A stretch of DNA of 12,621 nt from Aquirufa sp. (GCA_030833145.1 JAURHT010000057.1:1-12621), one strand, 5' to 3'. Positions 1-7,458 are shown, numbered from the stretch's first letter. Numbers and translations are program-made. The notes: a model not told the origin generated them from the sequence alone.

Positions 1-196
1 GCAGGTTTTCGCCTAATAAAACGAGATCTCCCGGCCTGAAATCAGTAATTTGGTTTCCAATAAATCGTTTGCCTTCCCCCGCGATAATCAAGGTTAATTC
101 TAACTCCGGATGAAAATGATACGGCGCGTCGAAACGAGCCTGTTTCACTTGTTTGATTTGAAATCCGGAATGTAGGTGTTCGCGCTGTGCTTTCAT
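1..196 (-). CDS. AraC-family transcriptional regulator, N-terminal cupin domain (partial, cut by window edge)
   Basis: Only the first 65 residues are present; the reading frame is open to base 1, so the C-terminal part lies outside. The visible segment is a cupin-like sensor. It holds the metal or sugar pocket signature HFHPELELTLI (residues 28-38), then GKRFIGNQI and FRPGDLVLLGENL, which is the usual start of AraC regulators of about 290 residues in Bacteroidota. The C-terminal helix-turn-helix domain expected for this family cannot be seen here. The ATG at 196 gives a start that fits the family. The gene is divergent from the dioxygenase gene at 312, so it probably controls that gene, itself, or both; this is inference from position. 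The ligand is unknown. A stand-alone cupin protein is the main alternative. Confidence 0.72.
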   Translation of the reverse strand, partial: MKAQREHLHSGFQIKQVKQARFDAPYHFHPELELTLIIAGEGKRFIGNQITDFRPGDLVLLGENL

Positions 197-250
197 TTAA
201 TTTTAGCCTATTTGTGAGCGTAGGTTCGTATAATGGTAAAATTGCATCTT

Positions 251-262
251 TTTTGGCCAAAA
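251..262. promoter_or_regulatory. Perfect 12-base palindrome between divergent genes (candidate operator)
   Basis: TTTTGGCCAAAA is its own reverse complement. It sits in the 115-base gap between the AraC-type gene (start 196) and the dioxygenase gene (start 312), 50 bases ahead of the latter. Such a site could bind a dimeric regulator. AraC proteins usually bind direct rather than inverted repeats, so the link to the neighbouring regulator is uncertain. I see no other clear element in this gap apart from the -7-like motif near 292. Confidence 0.35.
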
Positions 263-291
263 TAAAGGTAGTCCACCAAAATATTTTCCGA

Positions 292-299
292 AATCTTTG
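292..299 (+). promoter_or_regulatory. Possible -7 promoter element of the dioxygenase gene
   Basis: AATCTTTG matches the Bacteroidota -7 consensus TAnnTTTG except at its first base and lies 12 bases before the ATG at 312. No TTTG-like -33 element is found at the usual distance of about 19 bases. The leader would be very short. It matters for the start choice, because a TTG start at 297 would lie inside this motif. Confidence 0.25.
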
Positions 300-311
300 C
301 AAGAAAAAAAG

Positions 312-1106
312 ATGTTAAACCAACCCTTTCCCGTTTCGCCAGAGCAAAGAGCCTATTTCGCCGCTAATGGCCATGCCTATATTCCAGGAATAATCTCAGC
401 TGAAGAATTAAGGCCTTATCGCCAAGCGATTTTGGACTGGGCGGATGATTTTAGGGCACAACAGAAGCCGATGGAAGAGCGCGACACCTATGGTAAGGCG
501 TTTCTGCAAATGATGAACCTGTGGGAAAGCTCGGGAACGGTCAAGGAATTTACCTTAGCGAAACGCTTCGCCTCCGTCGCAGCTCAGCTATTAGGAGTTA
601 AAAATGTTCGCTTGTACCACGATCAAGCCTTGTTCAAAGAACCCGGCGGCGGCCATACCCCTTGGCATCAGGATCAATATTATTGGCCAATTGATACCCC
701 TAAAACGGTGACGATGTGGATGCCTTTGGTAGACATTGAAGAGGGAATGGGAATGCTCACTTTTGCGTCGAAATCTTCCGGTGCTGACTTGCCGCGCTTG
801 CAAATTTCGGATGCATCGGAAGCTTTGATAGGCGATTACGTGGCTAAAATGGGCTATGATATCGTTGTCCAAAAATCCATGAAAGCGGGTGATGCCACCT
901 TTCATTTAGGATGGACCTTGCACAATGCGCCGGGGAATGAATCGGCTAAAATGCGGGAAGTGATGACTGTTATTTATATGGATGCAGAGGCTCTAGTGAT
1001 GGAACCGCAAAATCCGAACCAAGAGGCAGATCGCCAACGTTGGTTGCAAGGTTTAGCTCCAGGATCGCCCGCCGCTTCTGCCCTAAATCCCCTTATCGGA
1101 GATTAG
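312..1106 (+). CDS. Phytanoyl-CoA dioxygenase (PhyH) family Fe(II)/2-oxoglutarate-dependent oxygenase
   Basis: The protein has 264 residues, a normal length for bacterial PhyH enzymes, and no signal peptide, so it is cytoplasmic. The iron-binding facial triad is visible: H119 and D121 in TPWHQDQYYWP, and the distal H204 in GDATFHLGWTLHNAPGN (193-209). R215 is well placed to bind the 2-oxoglutarate carboxylate. The family couples oxidative decarboxylation of 2-oxoglutarate to hydroxylation of a small molecule; the substrate here cannot be read from sequence, and true phytanoyl-CoA activity is not implied. I chose ATG 312 because the in-frame TTG at 297 overlaps a -7-like motif and adds only MQEKK. 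The gene stands alone, divergent from an AraC-type regulator, which suggests induction by a catabolic substrate. Its last 14 bases overlap the end of the convergent small lipoprotein gene. Confidence 0.9.
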   Translation: MLNQPFPVSPEQRAYFAANGHAYIPGIISAEELRPYRQAILDWADDFRAQQKPMEERDTYGKAFLQMMNLWESSGTVKEFTLAKRFASVAAQLLGVKNVRLYHDQALFKEPGGGHTPWHQDQYYWPIDTPKTVTMWMPLVDIEEGMGMLTFASKSSGADLPRLQISDASEALIGDYVAKMGYDIVVQKSMKAGDATFHLGWTLHNAPGNESAKMREVMTVIYMDAEALVMEPQNPNQEADRQRWLQGLAPGSPAASALNPLIGD

Positions 1107-1230
1107 GACAGTCACAGGAGTTTTTCTTAAATAAGGACCATTTCTTTTTGTAAGGTCTCGCCTGGTAGCGGCGACTCGCGCAGGAGCCGGCTAACATCAA
1201 AACACACAATAAAAGGATCAAATAGCGCAT
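1093..1230 (-). CDS. Small lipoprotein of 45 residues, unknown function
   Basis: The frame from ATG 1230 to the stop at 1093-1095 encodes a hydrophobic N-terminus (MRYLILLLCVLML) followed by the lipobox-like AGSC, with C17 as the lipidated cysteine. The mature part would be only 29 residues, very basic (RR, KKK, KK), and ends with a Cys-Asp-Cys-Pro motif (C39, C41). Its start overlaps the stop of the upstream hydrolase gene as TAATG, which points to translational coupling and makes a chance ORF unlikely. It also runs 14 bases into the 3' end of the convergent dioxygenase gene. From memory, short basic lipoproteins ending in a CDCP-like motif occur in other Bacteroidota, but I know of no assigned function. 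Outer or inner membrane anchoring is inferred from the lipobox only. Confidence 0.72.
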   Translation of the reverse strand: MRYLILLLCVLMLAGSCASRRYQARPYKKKWSLFKKNSCDCPNLR

Positions 1231-2066
1231 TAATTTAATCGAGCTTTGAAGTAATTGATCGCCATTCCCCAAGCCTCTTCAGTAGCCGCTTTGTCATAAG
1301 CGGGGTTAGATGGATTCGCAAAAGCGTGTTGAGCATCGAATATTTTCGTTTGAATGCCTTTGCCAGCCGTCTTCATATTCGCTTCGAACTCTTTCACTAC
1401 CGTAGGATTGATGAATTGCTCCTTACCGGCAAAAAGACCTAAAACGTCTGTGTTTAATAAACGTAACTGCTCCACTTCCTTCACTGGCATTCCATAGTAC
1501 ATGACGCAAGCAGCTGCTTGTTTGCCCGCTAAGATGGAAGCTTTCAACGATAAAGATCCGCCAAAACACCAACCTACCGTAGCGATCTTCGCTTTAGGTC
1601 CAACGAATGCAATCGCGCCTTTGATGATCGCTTCTAAGCGTGCCGGATTAGCACCGCCCATGTATTTCGCAGCGTCTTCGCGTGTTGTTGCTACTTTGCC
1701 GTCGTACATATCTACGGCCAGGACGTTTACATTTCCCAAAGTGCTGTAAAAATGTTCAGCTTCTCTTTTAATATGGTCGTTTAATCCCCACCATTCTTGG
1801 AAAACGAGTAGTGTATATTCAGTAGGTTTGTCAGCGGGAATGTAGAAACCTTTAGCCATCTGATCATCTGGCGTTTTGAATTCAACCATCACACCACCTG
1901 CTTTACTCACGTGGTGATATGGCTTAGGCAGTGCGTGTGATTTGATGAAAGTTTTATTGGATGCCAAAAGCTGCATACCATCCTTCTTTACGAAGCAGCA
2001 AGAGACCTGTGAAAAGGCAAAAAAGGAGGCGAAAACGAGCGCCAACGTTGCGATATATTTTTTCAT
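1230..2066 (-). CDS. Exported dienelactone hydrolase family protein (alpha/beta hydrolase)
   Basis: The product has 278 residues. A signal peptide (MKKYIATLALVFASFFAFSQ, residues 1-20) predicts export, unlike classical cytoplasmic dienelactone hydrolases. The fold is shown by QEWWGLNDHI (E91, the glutamate that contacts the nucleophile), the nucleophile elbow GWCFGG with C167, and QHAF with the catalytic H247. At the place of the triad aspartate the sequence reads AGKEQFIN, with E216 where family members usually have Asp. The likely reaction is hydrolysis of an ester or lactone in the periplasm; the substrate is unknown. ATG 2066 is chosen because it starts directly with the signal peptide; an upstream extension to 2192 would run into the divergent gene. 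It shares an 85-base gap with the large sugar-oxidation gene, so a role in carbohydrate lactone hydrolysis is conceivable but not shown. Confidence 0.88.
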   Translation of the reverse strand: MKKYIATLALVFASFFAFSQVSCCFVKKDGMQLLASNKTFIKSHALPKPYHHVSKAGGVMVEFKTPDDQMAKGFYIPADKPTEYTLLVFQEWWGLNDHIKREAEHFYSTLGNVNVLAVDMYDGKVATTREDAAKYMGGANPARLEAIIKGAIAFVGPKAKIATVGWCFGGSLSLKASILAGKQAAACVMYYGMPVKEVEQLRLLNTDVLGLFAGKEQFINPTVVKEFEANMKTAGKGIQTKIFDAQHAFANPSNPAYDKAATEEAWGMAINYFKARLN

Positions 2067-2090
2067 AGCTTGATTTGATAATTTTTTTCC

Positions 2091-2098
2091 TAAATGTA
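2091..2098 (-). promoter_or_regulatory. Possible -7 element of the hydrolase–lipoprotein unit
   Basis: On the minus strand this reads TACATTTA, matching TAnnTTTG at seven of eight positions, and it lies 24 bases before the start at 2066. No -33 match is seen at the standard distance. The call is weak. Confidence 0.25.
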
Positions 2099-2120
2099 GC
2101 CGAAAATTTCTGTTTTGCCC

Positions 2121-2128
2121 TAACTTTG
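2121..2128 (+). promoter_or_regulatory. -7 promoter element of the large ThuA/quinoprotein gene
   Basis: TAACTTTG is an exact match to the Bacteroidota -7 consensus TAnnTTTG and lies 23 bases before ATG 2152, the usual distance for this phylum. The -33 position (2098-2101) reads AGCC and does not fit, so the call rests on the -7 element and its location. Confidence 0.45.
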
Positions 2129-2151
2129 TCCCAAACCTATTTATTTTAAAC

Positions 2152-5100
2152 ATGAAAAATTCCTCGTTCGGAATCCTCCGAATCACCCTCATTTTTGCCT
2201 TATTGGTTTCAACGCTCTCTGTTTTTGCTCAGGCAGCTAATCCATTAGCCGGTAAGAAAATTTTAGTTTTCTCTTCTACGAAAGGTTTCCGCCATTCGTC
2301 CATTAAACCAGGTCAAATTGCCTTGTTTAAAATGGCAAAGGAAAAAGGCTTCTCTGTCGATACGACAGAAAACGCTGCGAACTTCACTGAGAAAAATTTG
2401 AAACAATACCGTGTTGTAGTGTTCTTGAACACCACTTCTAATGTATTGAATGAAGTGCAGCAAATTGCTTTTGAGCGCTATATTCAAGCAGGTGGAGCCT
2501 ATTTAGGTATTCACGCAGCCACAGATACCGAATACGATTGGGCTTGGTATACAAAATTAGCCGGTGGTCAATTTGCCTCTCATCCAGGCCGTCCGAACGT
2601 CCAAAAAGGGAAGTTTACTGCAGTTGATCGCACACACATTTCAACGGCACACATGCCAGAGACCTTCGATCGCACGGATGAATTTTATGATACGAAGAAC
2701 TTCAATAAAGATGTTCACGTGTTAATTACCTTAGATGAGAAATCGTATACAGACGGGAAAATGGGTGATTTCCACCCAATGGCTTGGTATCATGAATACG
2801 ATGGTGGCCGCGCATTTTATACGAACTGGGGACACACACATGAGTCTTTTGAGGAACCGATTGTGGTTCAACATATTTGGGGAGCATTGCAATGGTTAGC
2901 GTCAGGGCCAGCCCAAGATTATACGAAGAAATTACGTTCAGAGTTACCTCCAGAAGAGAATCGTTTCAATAAAGTGGTCTTAGATCGCAATTTGGATGAG
3001 CCTACAGAATTAGCGGTGACTGATGCAGGGAAAATCTTTTTTGGAGAACGTAAAGGTAAATTAAAAATGTATGACCCTAAAAAAGGGAAGACGAAAGTCG
3101 TAGCTGATTTGGACGTATTCTCTAAATTCGAATATGGTTTAATGGGTGTGAATATCGACCCAGATTACGATAAAAACCACTGGATTTATTTATTCTATTC
3201 TCCACAAACAGGAAAAGCAGATACGGCACAACACCTTTCACGTTTTACCTATGATGACATGAAAGATACGTTAATCATGAGTTCAGAAAAGGTGCTTTTA
3301 CGCGTTCCAGTGAAGCGTGACGGATGTTGCCACACTGGTGGTTCAATTGCTTGGGACAAATCAGGTAACCTTTTCTTGTCTACAGGTGATGATACGAATC
3401 CATTTGACTCAAATGGCTACGGACCCATGGACAATCGTCCAGGTCGTTCAGGCTGGGATGCACGTGCTACTTCTTCTAATACGAATGATTTAAGAGGTAA
3501 GATTTTACGTATTAAACCCACTCCTGAAGGGGGTTACACGATTCCAGAAGGCAACTTATATCCAGCGGGAATCTACCACGCTAAGCCAGAAATTTATGTA
3601 ATGGGTAACCGTAATCCTTACCGTATTTCGGTGGATAAGCGCACTGGTTTCTTGTATTGGGGTGAAGTAGGTCCAGATGCGGGTGAAGATTCGAAGAAAT
3701 ATGGTCCACGTGGACACGATGAAGTGAATCAAGCACGTCAGGCAGGTTATTTTGGTTGGCCATTATTTGTAGCGGATAACCGCCCGTACAACCAACGTGA
3801 TTTTGCGAAGGACAGCACTTGGGCTACGTTTAATCCCAAAGCACCTATTAATAATTCTCCTCACAACACGGGTTTTGCTCATTTACCAGCGGCTCAAAAA
3901 GCGTTCATCTACTACCCATATGTAGATTCACCAGAATTTGGCCCCGTTATTTCCAAAGGTTCCCGTAACGCGATGGCTGGCCCAATCTACTACCGTGATG
4001 ATTTTCCAGCTACATCGAAGACGAAATTTCCAGCCTATTATGACGGGAAGTTCTTCGCTTATGATTGGTCTCGTGATATGATCTATACGGTTTCGATGAA
4101 TAGCAAAGGAGATTTCGTTCAAATGGAGCGCTTCTTGCCTAACACCACATTCTCTCATCCAATGGATTTAGAGTTTGACAAAAACGGTACGATGTACGGT
4201 TTAGAGTATGGTCCTAACTGGTTTGCAGCTAGTGAAGAGGCAGCTCTTTACAAGATTGAATACAATGCTGGCAACAGAACGCCTAAAGTGAAGGTGGCTG
4301 TAGACAAAGCGGTAGGAGCCTTACCTTTGAAAGCGAAGTTCTCTTCAGCAGGAACGGTAGATTTTGATGGTGATGCAATTAAATATGCTTGGAATTTTGG
4401 TGACGGCGGTACTAGCACTGCAGCAAATCCAGTACACGTATTTGCAAAAGCAGGTGTATACAACGTGAAATTAACGGTAAAAGATGCAGCGGGTAATTCA
4501 AACTCTGAAGTTATCAAAATCACAGCGGGTAATGAAGTGCCAGCGGTAGACGTAGCGATTGAAGGCAACAAATCATTCTATTGGAACGATAAGCCAGTAA
4601 CCTACAAGGTTTCGGTTCAGGATAAAGAAGATGGAAGCTTAGCGAATAAGAAAATTGCGGAAGACGATGTCATCATGCAAATCGATTATTTAGAAGGATT
4701 TGATAAGACGGTTATTGCGCAAGGTCACCAAGCGAATACGTCATTTTCTACAGGCAAGCGTTTGATCGATTTATCGGATTGCAAGACATGTCACGCGATC
4801 GATAAGAAATCGGTAGGACCTTCTTATACAGATGTAAGTAAGAAATACCGTGCGAGCTCACAAAATATCGATGAGTTATCGAAGAAAATTATCTCTGGTG
4901 GTGGTGGAGTTTGGGGAGAGAATGCGATGGCAGCTCACCCACAAGTTTCAGTAGCGGATGCACGCGAGATGGTGAAATACATCTTAGGATTAGCAGACAA
5001 GAAGAAAGCGTCTAAGCCAGTGGCTGGACAATATGTCCCACAAGACAAAGGAAAGCCAGGTACGTTTATCTTCCGTGCGATGTACACAGATAAAGGTGCC

Positions 5101-5520
5101 GGTAAAATTGCGCCAGTAACCGGATCTAAAGTCGTGACTTTACGTGATGCGAAGTTCCCTGCAGTAAGCGCAGATGCAACGGCTAAAACGATGAAGTTTA
5201 AAGTGGACGGAATCGGTGAAATCTTAGTGGCAACTGCTTCGGGTGGATATGCTCGTTACGATGCAATCGACTTAACAGGTATCAAGAACCTTTCAGTAAT
5301 GGCTAGCTATATGGCTGGTCAAACGGTAGGGGGACAATTAGAGCTCAGAACAGGTAGCGCAACAGGCCCATTACTAGGTTCTGTAGAAGTAAACGCAACG
5401 AAGGCTTATAACTTCCCAATCAACGCGTCAGGCGTTCACGATATCTATTTGGTATTTGTGAATGACAAAGTGAAAGAAGGAGCGTTATACGCTTTGATGA
5501 ATTTGAACTTCCAGAATTAG
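2152..5520 (+). CDS. Exported ThuA – PQQ-type sugar dehydrogenase – PKD – cytochrome c – C-terminal beta-sandwich fusion protein
   Basis: This 1122-residue protein begins with a signal peptide (1-28, ending VFAQA). Domains in order: ThuA, a glutamine-amidotransferase-like fold linked to trehalose utilisation (about 35-252, with GIHAATDTEYDW and the NWGHTHES motif); a six-blade soluble quinoprotein glucose/sorbosone dehydrogenase-like propeller (about 270-705, with DGCCHTGGSIAWD, LRGKILRI and MGNRNPYRI); a PKD domain (about 712-795, with YAWNFGDGG); a class I cytochrome c (about 862-948) with haem motif CKTCH at 877-881 and M926 as probable axial ligand; and a C-terminal sandwich (about 1000-1122) like carbohydrate-binding modules of family 6. 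The expected role is oxidation of a sugar or polyol in the periplasm or at the cell surface, passing electrons to the built-in haem. Cofactor and substrate are not proven by sequence. A bidirectional terminator follows. Confidence 0.92.
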   Translation: MKNSSFGILRITLIFALLVSTLSVFAQAANPLAGKKILVFSSTKGFRHSSIKPGQIALFKMAKEKGFSVDTTENAANFTEKNLKQYRVVVFLNTTSNVLNEVQQIAFERYIQAGGAYLGIHAATDTEYDWAWYTKLAGGQFASHPGRPNVQKGKFTAVDRTHISTAHMPETFDRTDEFYDTKNFNKDVHVLITLDEKSYTDGKMGDFHPMAWYHEYDGGRAFYTNWGHTHESFEEPIVVQHIWGALQWLASGPAQDYTKKLRSELPPEENRFNKVVLDRNLDEPTELAVTDAGKIFFGERKGKLKMYDPKKGKTKVVADLDVFSKFEYGLMGVNIDPDYDKNHWIYLFYSPQTGKADTAQHLSRFTYDDMKDTLIMSSEKVLLRVPVKRDGCCHTGGSIAWDKSGNLFLSTGDDTNPFDSNGYGPMDNRPGRSGWDARATSSNTNDLRGKILRIKPTPEGGYTIPEGNLYPAGIYHAKPEIYVMGNRNPYRISVDKRTGFLYWGEVGPDAGEDSKKYGPRGHDEVNQARQAGYFGWPLFVADNRPYNQRDFAKDSTWATFNPKAPINNSPHNTGFAHLPAAQKAFIYYPYVDSPEFGPVISKGSRNAMAGPIYYRDDFPATSKTKFPAYYDGKFFAYDWSRDMIYTVSMNSKGDFVQMERFLPNTTFSHPMDLEFDKNGTMYGLEYGPNWFAASEEAALYKIEYNAGNRTPKVKVAVDKAVGALPLKAKFSSAGTVDFDGDAIKYAWNFGDGGTSTAANPVHVFAKAGVYNVKLTVKDAAGNSNSEVIKITAGNEVPAVDVAIEGNKSFYWNDKPVTYKVSVQDKEDGSLANKKIAEDDVIMQIDYLEGFDKTVIAQGHQANTSFSTGKRLIDLSDCKTCHAIDKKSVGPSYTDVSKKYRASSQNIDELSKKIISGGGGVWGENAMAAHPQVSVADAREMVKYILGLADKKKASKPVAGQYVPQDKGKPGTFIFRAMYTDKGAGKIAPVTGSKVVTLRDAKFPAVSADATAKTMKFKVDGIGEILVATASGGYARYDAIDLTGIKNLSVMASYMAGQTVGGQLELRTGSATGPLLGSVEVNATKAYNFPINASGVHDIYLVFVNDKVKEGALYALMNLNFQN

Positions 5521-5538
5521 TCAGCGAGTATTTAAACG

Positions 5539-5569
5539 AAAAAAGCCTCGAGAGATCGGGGCTTTTTTT
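5539..5569. terminator. Bidirectional intrinsic terminator between convergent genes
   Basis: A hairpin with arms GCCTCG and CGGGGC (one G·T pair) and loop AGAGAT is flanked by six A's on the left and seven T's on the right, so it gives a U-tract in either direction. It ends the large plus-strand gene (stop at 5518-5520) and the minus-strand glyA–tatC–uup operon, whose last stop codon (5568-5570) overlaps the T-run. Confidence 0.88.
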
Positions 5570-7436
5570 ATGCTCTTTCAGATAACTCAAGCCACCTCAG
5601 CTCTTTCTCTTCCAGCTTATTCTTGATATCCTCGATGGCTTTCGCCCATTCGGTTAACAATTGAAAGTCTTCTGAGCCTTGGTTGAGTTTTTCGACGAAG
5701 GTTTCTTTTTCGATTTCCAAAGCCGCCATTTCTTTTTCTAGTTCTTCGAATTCCTTTTGTTCCTTGAAGCTAAGCTTAGGTCCTTTCGGTGCCGCTGCTA
5801 CGGGAGCCGATGTCGACGGAGCTTTTACGGGACTTTGCTTGGCAGCAGGCTCGTCTTCCCTATTTTCCAAGGCCGTGCGGTAATCCGTGTAGTTTCCATT
5901 AAAGAAGTTCACTTCACCTTCGCCTTCCACCAGGATTAATTGATCCACGAGATTATCCATGAAATAACGATCATGGGAAACTAACAAAAGACACCCTTGG
6001 AACTCGCTTAAAAAGTCTTCTAATAATTGTAAGGTGTCTAAGTCTAAATCATTCGTAGGCTCATCTAGAATCAAGAAATTCGGATTCTTTACTAGCACCC
6101 GCATTAATTGAAGGCGTTTCTTTTCGCCACCTGATAGCTTCTCCACCGGAGTGTATTGCTGAGCGGTAGGGAAGAGGAATTTGCTCAAGAATTGGCTTGG
6201 GCTAAGTGATTCGTTCTTTCCGTAAGGGATTACTTCGGCGATCTCCGTGATCGTGTCGATGACGCGTTGTTCTGGGCGGAAATCGAAAGGGATCTGGGTA
6301 TAATAACCCACCACTAGCGTTTCGCCTGGATCGATGGTGCCTGAATCGGGTTGCTCTAATCCAGTTAAGAGTTGTAGGAACGTGGTTTTACCGGCGCCGT
6401 TCTTACCCACGATACCGATGCGGTCCTTTTTCTTAAACGTATAAGTAAAATCGTTGATGATCTTCTTGTCTCCCCAAGCCTTTTTCAGGTGGTTGATTTC
6501 GATGATCTTGTTGCCTAGGCGAGACATTTGGATGTTGAGTTCCAATTTGCTGTCGTCTAGTTTTTTGTTCGCTTTTTCTTCGGTTTCGTAGAAGGCATCG
6601 ATGCGGGATTGGGACTTGGTTCCACGCGCTTTGGGTTGCTTGCGCATCCACTCGAGTTCTTTGCGGTAGAGGTTTTTGGCCTTCGAAACGCTGCTAGCAT
6701 CGGAGGCTTCGCGCTCGGCTTTTTTCTCTAAGAAATAGGCGTAATTTCCTTCGTAGGTATAGATGGAGCCGTCGGCTAATTCCATCATCTTATTGCAAAC
6801 CTTGTCTAGGAAATAACGGTCGTGGGAAACGACTAAAACCGTGACGTTAGGGCCGGACATGATTCCCTCCAGCCATTCGATGGTTTCGATGTCCAAATGG
6901 TTAGTCGGCTCATCCAGAATCATAATGTCTGGGCTCTCTATCAAAAGTTTAGCCAAGGAAAGGCGTTTCTTTTGGCCTCCAGATAAAGTAGAAACCTTTT
7001 GGTCGCCATCTGGAATGCCTAAGCGGCTGATGATTTGTTTGGCACGTGCCTCGTAATCCCAAGCATTATGGGCTTCCATTAAGGCGAAGGCGTCTTCGAG
7101 TTCTTTGGAATCGCCAGAAAGCATCGCTTTCTCGTAGGATTTGATGGCGACTGCGCTGGGCAAATCGTCCGAGAACAAGTAATTAAGGACTTGTTCGTTT
7201 TCAGCGAAAATCGGATTCTGCGGTAGGTAACCTACGCGAATTCCTTTGCGAATGGAGATTTTTCCCTCGTCTGGCGTTTGCATCCCCATCAGGGATTCCA
7301 TCAAGGTGGTTTTACCCGTCCCGTTTTTACCGATGAGGGCCACTTTTTCGCCTTTTTGGAGGCCAAAAAATAAACCTTTAAACACCCATCTTTCGCCTAG
7401 GTTGCGTGATATGTTCTCCGCCGATAAATAATTCAT
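5568..7436 (-). CDS. uup: ABC-F family ATPase, Uup-like
   Basis: The 622-residue protein has two ATP-binding cassettes and no membrane segment, as in ABC-F translation factors. Cassette 1: Walker A GKNGTGKT (36-43), signature LSGGQ (151-155), Walker B plus DEPTNHLD (175-182). Cassette 2: GKNGAGKT (344-351), LSGGE (434-438), DEPTNDLD (458-465). A basic, helical inter-domain linker lies at about 240-310, where ABC-F proteins contact the ribosome. After a Pro/Ala-rich spacer (about 528-553) there is a C-terminal coiled coil (about 555-620). That tail, together with the length close to the roughly 635 residues of E. coli Uup, favours Uup over EttA. Uup is linked to ribosome function and to DNA or transposon stability. 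The start is 22 bases after the tatC stop, so it is the last gene of the operon. EttA-like or antibiotic-protection ABC-F roles are less likely alternatives. Confidence 0.93.
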   Translation of the reverse strand: MNYLSAENISRNLGERWVFKGLFFGLQKGEKVALIGKNGTGKTTLMESLMGMQTPDEGKISIRKGIRVGYLPQNPIFAENEQVLNYLFSDDLPSAVAIKSYEKAMLSGDSKELEDAFALMEAHNAWDYEARAKQIISRLGIPDGDQKVSTLSGGQKKRLSLAKLLIESPDIMILDEPTNHLDIETIEWLEGIMSGPNVTVLVVSHDRYFLDKVCNKMMELADGSIYTYEGNYAYFLEKKAEREASDASSVSKAKNLYRKELEWMRKQPKARGTKSQSRIDAFYETEEKANKKLDDSKLELNIQMSRLGNKIIEINHLKKAWGDKKIINDFTYTFKKKDRIGIVGKNGAGKTTFLQLLTGLEQPDSGTIDPGETLVVGYYTQIPFDFRPEQRVIDTITEIAEVIPYGKNESLSPSQFLSKFLFPTAQQYTPVEKLSGGEKKRLQLMRVLVKNPNFLILDEPTNDLDLDTLQLLEDFLSEFQGCLLLVSHDRYFMDNLVDQLILVEGEGEVNFFNGNYTDYRTALENREDEPAAKQSPVKAPSTSAPVAAAPKGPKLSFKEQKEFEELEKEMAALEIEKETFVEKLNQGSEDFQLLTEWAKAIEDIKNKLEEKELRWLELSERA

Positions 7437-7458
7437 TCGTTTGTTGTTGAGAATTCGA

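Noticed and set aside
42..302. Open frame of 86 codons on the minus strand across the regulator–dioxygenase gap
   Set aside because: It reads an alternative frame over the start of the AraC-type gene, has no protein-like motif and would swallow the divergent control region.
1130..1215. GC-rich imperfect inverted repeat that could be a terminator or RNA element after the dioxygenase gene
   Set aside because: It lacks a T-run in the right place and is explained by coding sequence of the small lipoprotein.
2067..2192. Upstream extension of the hydrolase frame by 42 residues
   Set aside because: The extension precedes a perfect signal peptide at 2066 and overlaps the start of the divergent large gene.
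4248..4571. Open frame of 107 codons on the minus strand inside the PKD region, and similar long antisense frames inside dsbD, glyA and the dioxygenase gene
   Set aside because: They are antisense shadows of clear genes and show low-complexity or motif-free translations.
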